In this document: positions 56,374 through 64,000 of the stretch, piece by piece
Numbering within the stretch: position 1 is the first letter of the stretch
Layout of the letters: every line of letters starts with the position of its first letter
Assembly: GCF_946885955.1 (NCBI RefSeq)
Contig: NZ_CAMPHI010000007.1
Location: 1-64,000 of the forward strand
DNA: 64,000 nt
Origin: an uncultured Pseudomonas sp.
Lineage (GTDB): Bacteria > Pseudomonadota > Gammaproteobacteria > Pseudomonadales > Pseudomonadaceae
Direction: 5' to 3'
Position numbers and translations under genes: made by a program
The notes under the pieces: generated by a model
Seen by the model: the letters and a program-made list of their open reading frames with translations, nothing else
What the model was told of the DNA's origin: nothing
The model's database searches: none

Positions 56374-58185
56374 ATGTCCCCGCTCCCCCATCCACGCCGC
56401 CCACGCTGGCGCAGCCTGATTCTGCTGGCGCTGCTGCTCACCCCCCTGCTCTGGCCCCTGCACCAGCTCGCCGAGCGCTACTATCACAACGAACTGATCG
56501 AGCAGAATCGTCAGACCCTCGACCTCTATGTCGCCAACCTGATTGGCACCCTCGGGCGCCATGAGGTACTGCCGCAGATACTGGGTGATCTACCGACACT
56601 GCGTAGTGCACTGCAGATGCCGGACAACAGCCGCGTCGTGGATAACGCCAACCGCCTGCTCGACCGGGTGCGCGCGCAGACCGGTGCCGATGTGATCTAC
56701 CTGATGGCGCCCGACGGCACCACCCTGGCAGCCTCCAACTGGAATCAGGAAGGCTCCTTCATCGGCCGCAATTTCTCCTTTCGTCCCTATTTTCGCGAAG
56801 CTATCGCCGGACGACCGGGGCGTTTCTTCGGTCTCGGCACCACCTCGGGCAAGCGCGGGTACTACTTCGCCGCAGCGGTACGCGAAGGCGCGCGCAACCT
56901 CGGCGTGCTGGTGGTCAAGGTCGACCTGGATCACACCGAAACCCTCTGGGGCTCCACCCCGGAACAACTGTTGGTGACCGATGCCAACGGCGTCGTCATC
57001 CTCACCTCCAATAGCGCCTGGCGCTTTACCGCCAGCCGCGCGCTGGATGCCGCCGAGCGCGCTGCGATCGCCGCCAACCGGCCCTACCAGACGCTCTCGC
57101 CGCCGCCGCTGCAGCTCGATGAACAGAACTGGATCCGCCAGCAACGCGAACTGCCTGAAATCGGCTGGTCGGTCAGCATCCTCGCGCCGCGCAGCCTGAT
57201 CGACCGCCCGGTGCGCACCGTCATGGCGGTTGGCGTGGGCGCCCTGTTGTTGCTGATCCTGCTGCTTGGCCTGCTGATGCAACGGCGCCGTCACTACCTC
57301 GAGCGTATCGCCCTGGATGCCCGTGCGCGCCAGATGCTCGAACGCCGCGTGCAGGAGCGCACCCAGGATCTGGAACTGCTCAACCGCTGCCTGAAGAAAG
57401 AGGTACTGGAACGCGAACAGGCCCAGCAGGAACTGGTGCGAGCCCAGGACGAACTGGTGCAGGCGAGCAAGCTCTCGGCCCTGGGCACCATGAGCGCGAG
57501 CATCAGCCACGAGCTCAACCAGCCGCTTGCGGCCATCCGCAGCTATGCCGAAAACGCCGGAGTTCTGCTCGACCATCAGCGCAACGAGGATGCCCGCGGC
57601 AACCTCAAGCTAATCAGCGAGCTGACCGAACGCATGGCTTCGATCATTTCCCACCTGCGCGCCTTCGCCCGTCGTGATCGCCACGCGCCGGAAAGCGTGG
57701 CGCTGCAACCGGCCATCGACGACGCCCTGGCGCTGCTGGCCAAGCGCCGGCGCAGCATGGAAGTAGAGCTGATCCGCGACCTGCCGGAGGCGACCCTGTG
57801 GGTCCAGGCCGGGGAAACCCGCCTGCGCCAGGTGCTTGGCAACCTGCTGGCCAACGCCCTCGATGCCCTGAGCGAGGTGCCGCAACCGCGGCGTATCTGG
57901 CTCAGCGCCCAGCGCCACGCCGAGGGTATCGACCTGCTGCTGCGCGACAGCGGTCCCGGCTTCTCCGCCGAGGCACTGCAACGCGCCCGCGAGCCGTTCT
58001 TCACCACCAAGACCAGCGCCCAGGGCCTCGGCCTCGGCCTGGCGATTTGCGATACCCTGATGCGTGCCCTCGGCGGCGAGTTGCTGTTCGCCAACCACCC
58101 CGAAGGCGGCGCCCTGCTGACTGTGCGCCTGCGCGCCGCCGAACATGGCGTGAATACCCAGGCGACGGAGGATTACCCGACATGA
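56374..58185 (+). CDS. dctB: C4-dicarboxylate sensor histidine kinase DctB
   Basis: 603 residues. A first membrane helix (about 10-30), a periplasmic double-Cache sensor domain with the Y/G-rich RNFSFRPYFREAIAGRPGRF and SGKRGYYFAAAVR that bind succinate or malate in this family, a second helix near 285-305, a coiled linker, and the kinase core: His379 in SISHELNQPLAAIRSY, N-box LANALDAL, GPGFS and GLGLGL. The ATG giving MSPLPHPRRP is preferred over an upstream TTG. It overlaps dctD by ATGA. Confidence 0.94.
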   Translation: MSPLPHPRRPRWRSLILLALLLTPLLWPLHQLAERYYHNELIEQNRQTLDLYVANLIGTLGRHEVLPQILGDLPTLRSALQMPDNSRVVDNANRLLDRVRAQTGADVIYLMAPDGTTLAASNWNQEGSFIGRNFSFRPYFREAIAGRPGRFFGLGTTSGKRGYYFAAAVREGARNLGVLVVKVDLDHTETLWGSTPEQLLVTDANGVVILTSNSAWRFTASRALDAAERAAIAANRPYQTLSPPPLQLDEQNWIRQQRELPEIGWSVSILAPRSLIDRPVRTVMAVGVGALLLLILLLGLLMQRRRHYLERIALDARARQMLERRVQERTQDLELLNRCLKKEVLEREQAQQELVRAQDELVQASKLSALGTMSASISHELNQPLAAIRSYAENAGVLLDHQRNEDARGNLKLISELTERMASIISHLRAFARRDRHAPESVALQPAIDDALALLAKRRRSMEVELIRDLPEATLWVQAGETRLRQVLGNLLANALDALSEVPQPRRIWLSAQRHAEGIDLLLRDSGPGFSAEALQRAREPFFTTKTSAQGLGLGLAICDTLMRALGGELLFANHPEGGALLTVRLRAAEHGVNTQATEDYPT

Positions 58186-59573
58186 CCAGCCTCGATACCC
58201 GCGCCCAGGTCCTGCTGATCGACGACGATCCACACCTGCGCCAAGCCCTGAGCCAGACCCTCGACCTCGCCGGTTTGCAGGTCACCAGCCTGGCCGACGC
58301 CCGTGGCCTGGCCGAGCGCATCAGCCACGACTGGCCCGGCGTGGTGGTCAGCGATATCCGCATGCCGGGTATCGACGGCCTGCAACTGCTCGAACAGCTG
58401 CACGCACAGGACCCGGATTTGCCGGTTCTGCTGATCACCGGCCACGGCGACGTACCGCTGGCCGTACAAGCCATGCGCGCCGGCGCCTATGACTTCCTGG
58501 AAAAACCCTTCGCCAGCGAAGACCTGCTCGACAGCGTGCGCCGGGCGCTGAACCTGCGCCGCCTGGTGCTGGACAATCGCAGCCTGCGCCTGGCCCTGGC
58601 CGACCGCCAGCAACTGAGTGCGCGGGTGATCGGCCAGTCGCCGTCGATGTTGCGCCTGCGCGAGCAGATCGGCGCCCTGGCGAGCATTGGCGCAGATGTG
58701 CTGCTGCTCGGCGAAACCGGTGCCGGCAAGGAGGTGGTCGCCCGCGCCCTGCATGACCTGTCGAGCCGCCGCAACGGGCCGTTCGTCGCGATCAACGCCG
58801 GCGCCCTGGCCGAGTCGGTGGTGGAAAGCGAGCTGTTCGGCCACGAAGCTGGAGCCTTTACCGGGGCGCAAAAGCGCCGGATCGGCAAATTCGAATTCGC
58901 CAACGGCGGCACCCTGTTTCTCGATGAAATCGAAAGCATGAGCCTTGAGGTCCAGGTCAAGCTGTTGCGCATGTTGCAGGAGCGGGTGGTCGAGCGGCTC
59001 GGCGGCAACCAATTGATTCCCCTGGATATCCGGGTAATCGCCGCGACCAAGGAAGACCTGCGCCAGGCCGCCGACCAGGGCCGCTTCCGCGCCGACCTGT
59101 ATTACCGCCTGAATGTCGCGCCGCTGCGCATTCCCCCGTTACGCGAACGCGGCGAAGACGCCCTGCTGCTGTTCCAGCATTTCGCCGAAGCCGCGCGCGG
59201 CCGTCATGGCCTGCCCGAGCGGGCCTTGCAGGCGCAGCAGCGGGCTGCCTTGCTGCGCCATGCCTGGCCGGGCAATGTGCGCGAATTGCAGAATGCCGCC
59301 GAGCGCTTTGCCCTGGGTCTGGAGCTGGACCTCGACACCTCCCCGGCAGCCGAAACGCAGCCCGAGGTGGCGCCCTCGGCGACTGGCCTGAACGCCCGGG
59401 TCGAAGCCTATGAACGCAGCCTGATCAGCGCCGAGTTGAGCAACCCGCACAGCTCGCTGCGCAGCCTGGCCGAGGCCCTTGGCGTGCCGCGCAAGACCCT
59501 GCACGACAAGCTGCGCAAACACGGGCTCAACTTCGCAGAACCTGGCGGGTTTCCGCCAGAAGAATCCGGCTGA
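58182..59573 (+). CDS. dctD: C4-dicarboxylate response regulator DctD
   Basis: Sigma-54-dependent activator. 463 residues: receiver domain (Asp in VVVSDIRMPGIDG; residues about 8-125), AAA+ domain (about 145-370) with Walker A GETGAGKE, the sigma-54 contact loop GAFTGA, Walker B LFLDEIESM and the sensor region RFRADLYYRLNV, and a Fis-type helix-turn-helix at the end (SSLRSLAEALGVPRKTLHDK). Start fixed by the ATGA overlap with dctB. Two palindromes near and past its stop look like its own binding sites for dctP. Confidence 0.95.
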   Translation: MTSLDTRAQVLLIDDDPHLRQALSQTLDLAGLQVTSLADARGLAERISHDWPGVVVSDIRMPGIDGLQLLEQLHAQDPDLPVLLITGHGDVPLAVQAMRAGAYDFLEKPFASEDLLDSVRRALNLRRLVLDNRSLRLALADRQQLSARVIGQSPSMLRLREQIGALASIGADVLLLGETGAGKEVVARALHDLSSRRNGPFVAINAGALAESVVESELFGHEAGAFTGAQKRRIGKFEFANGGTLFLDEIESMSLEVQVKLLRMLQERVVERLGGNQLIPLDIRVIAATKEDLRQAADQGRFRADLYYRLNVAPLRIPPLRERGEDALLLFQHFAEAARGRHGLPERALQAQQRAALLRHAWPGNVRELQNAAERFALGLELDLDTSPAAETQPEVAPSATGLNARVEAYERSLISAELSNPHSSLRSLAEALGVPRKTLHDKLRKHGLNFAEPGGFPPEESG

Positions 59574-59590
59574 CTGGCGGTTTCCCGCCA
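59543..59590. promoter_or_regulatory. Two palindromic upstream sites, probable DctD binding sites
   Basis: TGGCGGGTTTCCGCCA (59543-59558, inside the last codons of dctD) and TGGCGGTTTCCCGCCA (59575-59590). Their centres are 32 bases apart, about three helical turns, on one face of DNA. They lie 110-160 bases before the sigma-54 promoter, the usual place for an enhancer. Assignment to DctD is inference. Confidence 0.7.
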
Positions 59591-59700
59591 CACCCTCTTC
59601 CATCCGCCACCTCTGGCCCGCATCGCGGGCCGTGATATCAACCGGCCAACCCCAGGCGCCAGCGCCTATCGCAAGCGCCGAGCGGGCTCTTTCGACGAAC

Positions 59701-59716
59701 TGGCATGCCGGTTGCT
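59701..59716 (+). promoter_or_regulatory. Sigma-54 promoter of dctPQM
   Basis: TGGCATGCCGGTTGCT matches the -24/-12 consensus TGGCACG-N4-TTGCW with one change. It is about 150 bases before the dctP ATG and is downstream of the likely DctD sites. RpoN/DctBD control of this TRAP system is established in P. aeruginosa. Confidence 0.85.
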
Positions 59717-59801
59717 CTAGTACCCGTGGCGACTCGACGAGTTCCGGTCCAGGCCATTGCGGCGCAAACCTGTCGTTTTCCGGCAGGCCACCTAGACTTG
59801 A

Positions 59802-60857
<1,056 letters not shown>

Positions 60858-60879
60858 GACTGCAATCACGGAGTCGACG

Positions 60880-60923
60880 GAGCCCTGAAAACCGCCGCCC
60901 AAGCAGCGGCGGTTCAGCGGCTC
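60880..60923 (+). terminator. Intercistronic hairpin 1 after dctP
   Basis: Core stem ACCGCCGC / GCGGCGGT with a seven-base loop, extendable by outer pairing of GGAGCC with GGCTCC. No T-run, so more likely a 3-prime stabiliser of the dctP message than a full stop. Confidence 0.65.
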
Positions 60924-60947
60924 CGAGGCTACCGGCAAGAGCATTGC

Positions 60948-60976
60948 CAGTGTCATGCCCGGCGGGCATGACACTG
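60948..60976 (+). terminator. Intercistronic hairpin 2 before dctQ
   Basis: Perfect 13-base stem CAGTGTCATGCCC / GGGCATGACACTG with a three-base loop, followed by ATATCCC. It lies 14 bases before the dctQ ribosome binding site. Confidence 0.75.
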
Positions 60977-61004
60977 ATATCCCTTGATACTGGAGATTCT
61001 ATCG

Positions 61005-61637
61005 ATGAACGCCTTGCGGCGCGTCTGGAACCATTTCGAGGAAGGCTTCATTGCCTTTCTGTTGGCCGCCATGACGCTGGTGACCTTCGTCTACGTGATC
61101 CTCAACAACTTCTATACGCTGTTCTACGCCCTGGCGGACCGCTGGGAGGCTGGCAGCGAGTTTTTCTTCGCCATTGGCGACAGCATTCTGGCGATGGCCC
61201 AGTCGATGACCTGGAGCATCGCCCTGACCAAGGCGCTCTTTGCCTGGTTGATCTTTTTCGGCCTGGCCTACGGTGTGCGTACAGCCGGGCATATCGGCGT
61301 CGACGCCCTGGTCAAACTGGCCAGCAAACCGGTACAGCGCGGCATCGGCCTGATCGCCTGCCTGTGCTGCCTGGGCTATGCGGGCCTGATCACGGTCGCC
61401 AGCTTCGACTGGGTGAGCACGCTGTTCGACGCCGGAATCGGCGCCGAGGACCTCGGCCATTTCGGCATCATGCAATGGCACATCACCCTCATCGTGCCGT
61501 TCGGTTACACCATGGTGTTTATCCGCTTCCTGGAAATCTTCGTGCGCATTCTGCGCAATCAACAGACCGGCCTGGGCCTGGCCGATGAAGCCGCCGAAGC
61601 GATGAAGTTGACCGAGCATGAGGAACACAAGCAATGA
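61005..61637 (+). CDS. dctQ: TRAP transporter small permease DctQ
   Basis: 210 residues with four membrane helices at about 16-38, 65-88, 108-130 and 158-178. TRAP small-subunit pattern: EEGFIAFLLAAMTLVTFVYVIL, then FAWLIFFGLAYGVRTAGHIGVDALVK. Acts as a membrane scaffold for DctM. GGAGA precedes the ATG; a start seven codons earlier is less likely. It overlaps dctM by ATGA. Confidence 0.94.
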   Translation: MNALRRVWNHFEEGFIAFLLAAMTLVTFVYVILNNFYTLFYALADRWEAGSEFFFAIGDSILAMAQSMTWSIALTKALFAWLIFFGLAYGVRTAGHIGVDALVKLASKPVQRGIGLIACLCCLGYAGLITVASFDWVSTLFDAGIGAEDLGHFGIMQWHITLIVPFGYTMVFIRFLEIFVRILRNQQTGLGLADEAAEAMKLTEHEEHKQ

Positions 61638-62917
61638 CCATCCTGTTCCTGTTTTTCCTGCTTTTCCTGCTGATGTTTATCGGCGTGCCGATCGCCGTGT
61701 CCCTCGGTCTGGCCGGATCGGTGACGATCATGCTGTTCAGCCCGGACTCGGTGCGCTCGCTGGCGATCAAGCTGTTCGAGACCAGCGAACACTACACCCT
61801 GCTGGCGATCCCGTTCTTCCTGCTGTCCGGCGCCTTCATGACCACCGGCGGCGTGGCGCAGCGCCTGATCGACTTCGCCAATGCCTGCGTCGGGCATATT
61901 CGCGGCGGCCTGGCAATTTCCGCGGTGATGGCCTGCATGCTGTTCGCCGCACTGTCCGGTTCCAGCCCGGCAACTGTCGCGGCGGTAGGTTCGATCGCCA
62001 TCGCTGGTATGGTGCGTTCCGGTTACCCGCAGGCATTCGGCGCCGGCATCGTCTGTAACGCCGGCACCCTGGGCATCCTGATTCCACCGTCGATCGTCAT
62101 GGTGGTGTACGCCGCGGCGACCGAGCAATCGGTCGGCAAGCTGTTCATGGCCGGGGTGGTCCCCGGTCTGCTGCTGGGCGTGGCGCTGATGCTGGCGATC
62201 TACATAGTGGCGCGCAAGATGAACCTGCCGGCCATGCCGCGGGCGAGCTTGCGCGAACTGCTGAGCACCGCACGCAAGGCCATCTGGGGCCTGCTGCTGA
62301 TGGTGATCATCCTCGGCGGCATCTATTCGGGCATGTTCACCCCCACCGAAGCGGCTGCAGTGGCAGCGGTATACGCCGGTTTCGTGGCGCTGTTCGTGTA
62401 CAAGGACATGTCTGTCCGCGAGTGCCCCAAGGTGCTGCTGGAGTCCGGCAAGCTGACCATCATGCTGATGTTCATCATTGCCAACGCCATGCTCTTCGCC
62501 CACGTGCTGACCACCGAGCAGATCCCCCAGACCATCACCGCCCTGGTGATCGAGATGGGCCTGCAGCCATGGCAGTTCCTCCTGGTGGTGAATATCGTAC
62601 TGCTGGTTGCCGGCGCCTTTATGGAGCCCTCGGCGATCATCCTGATCCTCGCGCCCATCCTGTTCCCGATTGCGGTAGAACTGGGCATCGATCCGATTCA
62701 CCTGGGCATCATCATGGTGGTGAACATGGAGATCGGCCTGATCACCCCGCCGGTGGGGCTGAACCTGTTCGTCACCTCGGCGGTGACCGGCATGCCGCTG
62801 ACCGCGGTGATCCGCGCCGCCTGGCCGTGGCTGATGCTGCTGCTCGGTTTCCTGATGGTGATCACCTACATCCCGGCCGTGTCAATGGCCCTGCCGAACT
62901 GGCTGGGGATGAGCTGA
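61634..62917 (+). CDS. dctM: TRAP transporter large permease DctM
   Basis: 427 residues, about twelve membrane segments, the sodium-coupled transport subunit. FLFFLLFLLMFIGVPIAVSL, the SGSSPATVAAVGSIAIAGM loop with conserved Ser and Pro residues, TLGILIPPSIVMVVYA and the mirrored GLITPPVGLNLFVTSAV in the second half (inverted-topology repeat) are present. A rho-independent terminator follows. Confidence 0.96.
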   Translation: MTILFLFFLLFLLMFIGVPIAVSLGLAGSVTIMLFSPDSVRSLAIKLFETSEHYTLLAIPFFLLSGAFMTTGGVAQRLIDFANACVGHIRGGLAISAVMACMLFAALSGSSPATVAAVGSIAIAGMVRSGYPQAFGAGIVCNAGTLGILIPPSIVMVVYAAATEQSVGKLFMAGVVPGLLLGVALMLAIYIVARKMNLPAMPRASLRELLSTARKAIWGLLLMVIILGGIYSGMFTPTEAAAVAAVYAGFVALFVYKDMSVRECPKVLLESGKLTIMLMFIIANAMLFAHVLTTEQIPQTITALVIEMGLQPWQFLLVVNIVLLVAGAFMEPSAIILILAPILFPIAVELGIDPIHLGIIMVVNMEIGLITPPVGLNLFVTSAVTGMPLTAVIRAAWPWLMLLLGFLMVITYIPAVSMALPNWLGMS

Positions 62918-62955
62918 GTCTCGACCATTTCCGTGTGCACTTCCCTGCACTATTC

Positions 62956-62984
62956 AGCCCGGCCTTGGCGCCGGGCTTTTTTTT
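62956..62984 (+). terminator. Terminator of dctPQM
   Basis: Stem AGCCCGGC / GCCGGGCT with a six-base loop, followed by eight T. Strong rho-independent terminator. Confidence 0.93.
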
Positions 62985-62997
62985 GCATGAGGACTTT

Positions 62998-63063
62998 GTA
63001 GCCCGGATGCAATCCGGGAGCGGTGTCGGTCGTTAGACTTTCCCCGGCTTGCACCCGGGCTAC
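62998..63063. repeat. Palindromic intergenic repeat, type B (copy 5)
   Basis: GTAGCCCGGATGCAATCCGGG at the left and CCCCGGCTTGCACCCGGGCTAC at the right. Lies between the dctM terminator and the Anr box of arcD. Confidence 0.85.
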
Positions 63064-63081
63064 CAGCCAAAACGCTTGGTC

Positions 63082-63095
63082 TTGATTCAAATCAG
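63082..63095. promoter_or_regulatory. Anr box before arcD
   Basis: TTGATTCAAATCAG, the FNR/Anr consensus TTGAT-N4-ATCAA with one base changed, 60 bases before the arcD ATG. Anaerobic activation of arcDABC by Anr at such a site is established in P. aeruginosa, and the conserved gene order supports the same here. No convincing ArgR site was searched for in detail. Confidence 0.85.
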
Positions 63096-63155
63096 TCTTG
63101 CCCCGGGGATTGTGTGTGCTCAATAAGCACTCGCATTCCCCAGGAGATCTGCGCC

Positions 63156-64000
63156 ATGTCCCAGGCTTCGACAAAACTGCGGCTGGCCGCGCTTATCGCG
63201 CTGGTCGTAGGTTCGATGATCGGCGGCGGGATCTTCTCCCTGCCGCAAAACATGGCGGCCAGCGCCAGCGCCGGCGCCATTCTGATTGGCTGGGCGATCA
63301 CCGCCGTGGGCATGCTGGCCCTGGCCTTCGTCTTCCAGAACCTGGCCAATCGCAAGCCGGAACTGGACGCTGGGGTTTACGCCTATGCCAAGGCCGGCTT
63401 CGGCGATTACATGGGTTTCTCCTCTGCCTGGGGTTACTGGATCAGCGCCTGGATCGGCAACGTCAGCTACTTCGTGCTGCTGTTCAGCACCCTCGGCTAC
63501 TTCCTCCCGGTATTCGGCGAGGGCAACACCCCGGCCGCCATCATTGCTGCCTCGTTGCTGCTCTGGGCCGTACATTTGCTAATTCTGCGCGGCATTCGCG
63601 AAGCGGCCTTTATCAACCTGATCACCACAGTGGCCAAGGTCGTGCCGTTGCTGCTGTTCGTGGTGATCACCGCGATCGCCTTCAAGCTCGATGTCTTCAC
63701 CGCCGACTTCTGGGGCCGCGGCAACCTGGAACTGGGCAGCGTGATGGATCAGGTGCGCAACATGATGCTGGTCACCGTCTGGGTGTTTATCGGCATCGAG
63801 GGCGCCAGTGTCTATTCGGCCCGCGCGGCGAACCGCAGCGATGTCGGCAAGGCCACGGTGATCGGCTTTATCGGCGTGTTGCTGCTGTTGGTAATGGTCA
63901 ACGTGCTGTCGATGGGCATCATGAGCCAGGCCGAACTGGCCGGGCTGAAGAACCCCTCGATGGCTGGGGTACTGCAGCAGGTGGTCGGCCCCTGGGGCGC
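63156..64000 (+). CDS. arcD: Arginine/ornithine antiporter ArcD (partial)
   Basis: The window ends after 281 codons of a protein usually about 480 long. Exchanges arginine for ornithine in the arginine deiminase pathway. The APC-type start is clear: [46 protein letters not shown], and the [13 protein letters not shown] helix. CAGGAGA precedes the ATG. An Anr box upstream predicts induction under low oxygen. arcABC would be expected past the window end. Confidence 0.94.
   Translation, partial: MSQASTKLRLAALIALVVGSMIGGGIFSLPQNMAASASAGAILIGWAITAVGMLALAFVFQNLANRKPELDAGVYAYAKAGFGDYMGFSSAWGYWISAWIGNVSYFVLLFSTLGYFLPVFGEGNTPAAIIAASLLLWAVHLLILRGIREAAFINLITTVAKVVPLLLFVVITAIAFKLDVFTADFWGRGNLELGSVMDQVRNMMLVTVWVFIGIEGASVYSARAANRSDVGKATVIGFIGVLLLLVMVNVLSMGIMSQAELAGLKNPSMAGVLQQVVGPWG

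Overview
The window is one contiguous piece of a GC-rich gammaproteobacterial chromosome, almost certainly Pseudomonas. The evidence is the gene order gpmI - envC - ctpA - two periplasmic binding proteins - hisF/hisA/hisH/hisB - asmA - mutY - yggX - tRNA-Phe, then amino-acid ABC transporter - tRNA-Thr - rml genes - dctBD - dctPQM - arcD. From memory this matches the P. aeruginosa PAO1 PA5131-PA5170 block. BetI operators, an Anr box before arcD, a sigma-54 dct promoter and Pseudomonas-type palindromic repeats agree with this. I cannot name the species.

Layout. 0.1-5.6 kb: a small acidic unknown protein, the choline-to-glycine-betaine genes betI, betB and betA, and a zinc-ribbon/HExxH membrane protein. 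5.8-20.6 kb: housekeeping and accessory genes (dbpA, a double-receiver GGDEF protein, small membrane proteins, a decayed VOC/glyoxalase fragment, a GST, orphan solute-binding proteins, an HI0933 flavoprotein, a DJ-1/PfpI protein, an SLC13/TrkA-C transporter, alanine dehydrogenase, a YccS-type protein). 20.9-35.5 kb: the conserved block from gpmI through envC, ctpA, the his operon on the minus strand, an L-2-hydroxyglutarate-oxidase-like flavoprotein, asmA, mutY and yggX. 35.7-46.2 kb: an accessory segment starting at tRNA-Phe with a type I restriction-modification operon, then a zeta-toxin-like kinase overlapping a 55-codon gene. 46.2-64 kb: HisP/J/Q/M-like ABC transporter, a methyltransferase, tRNA-Thr, rmlBACD, a chemoreceptor, the C4-dicarboxylate two-component system and TRAP transporter, and the first part of arcD.

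How the genes work together. BetA and BetB oxidise choline to glycine betaine under BetI, which has likely operators before betI and before betB. DctB/DctD sense C4-dicarboxylates and would switch on dctPQM through a sigma-54 promoter, with two palindromic upstream sites three helical turns apart, one inside the dctD coding sequence. The rml genes make dTDP-L-rhamnose. EnvC and CtpA act on peptidoglycan hydrolases. arcD begins the anaerobic arginine deiminase operon.

The best candidate for something undescribed is the type I RM operon. Between hsdS and hsdR it carries three translationally linked extra genes: a DUF5655-like PD-(D/E)xK protein, a second and different PD-(D/E)xK protein, and an unrecognised 201-residue protein whose start overlaps the end of the second nuclease. 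The last two genes look less GC-rich than their neighbours and resemble an inserted two-gene module. The kinase plus small-protein pair just downstream is a second candidate. Several palindromic repeat families sit in junctions between genes, including two composite copies 32 kb apart and one that supplies the hisA stop codon.
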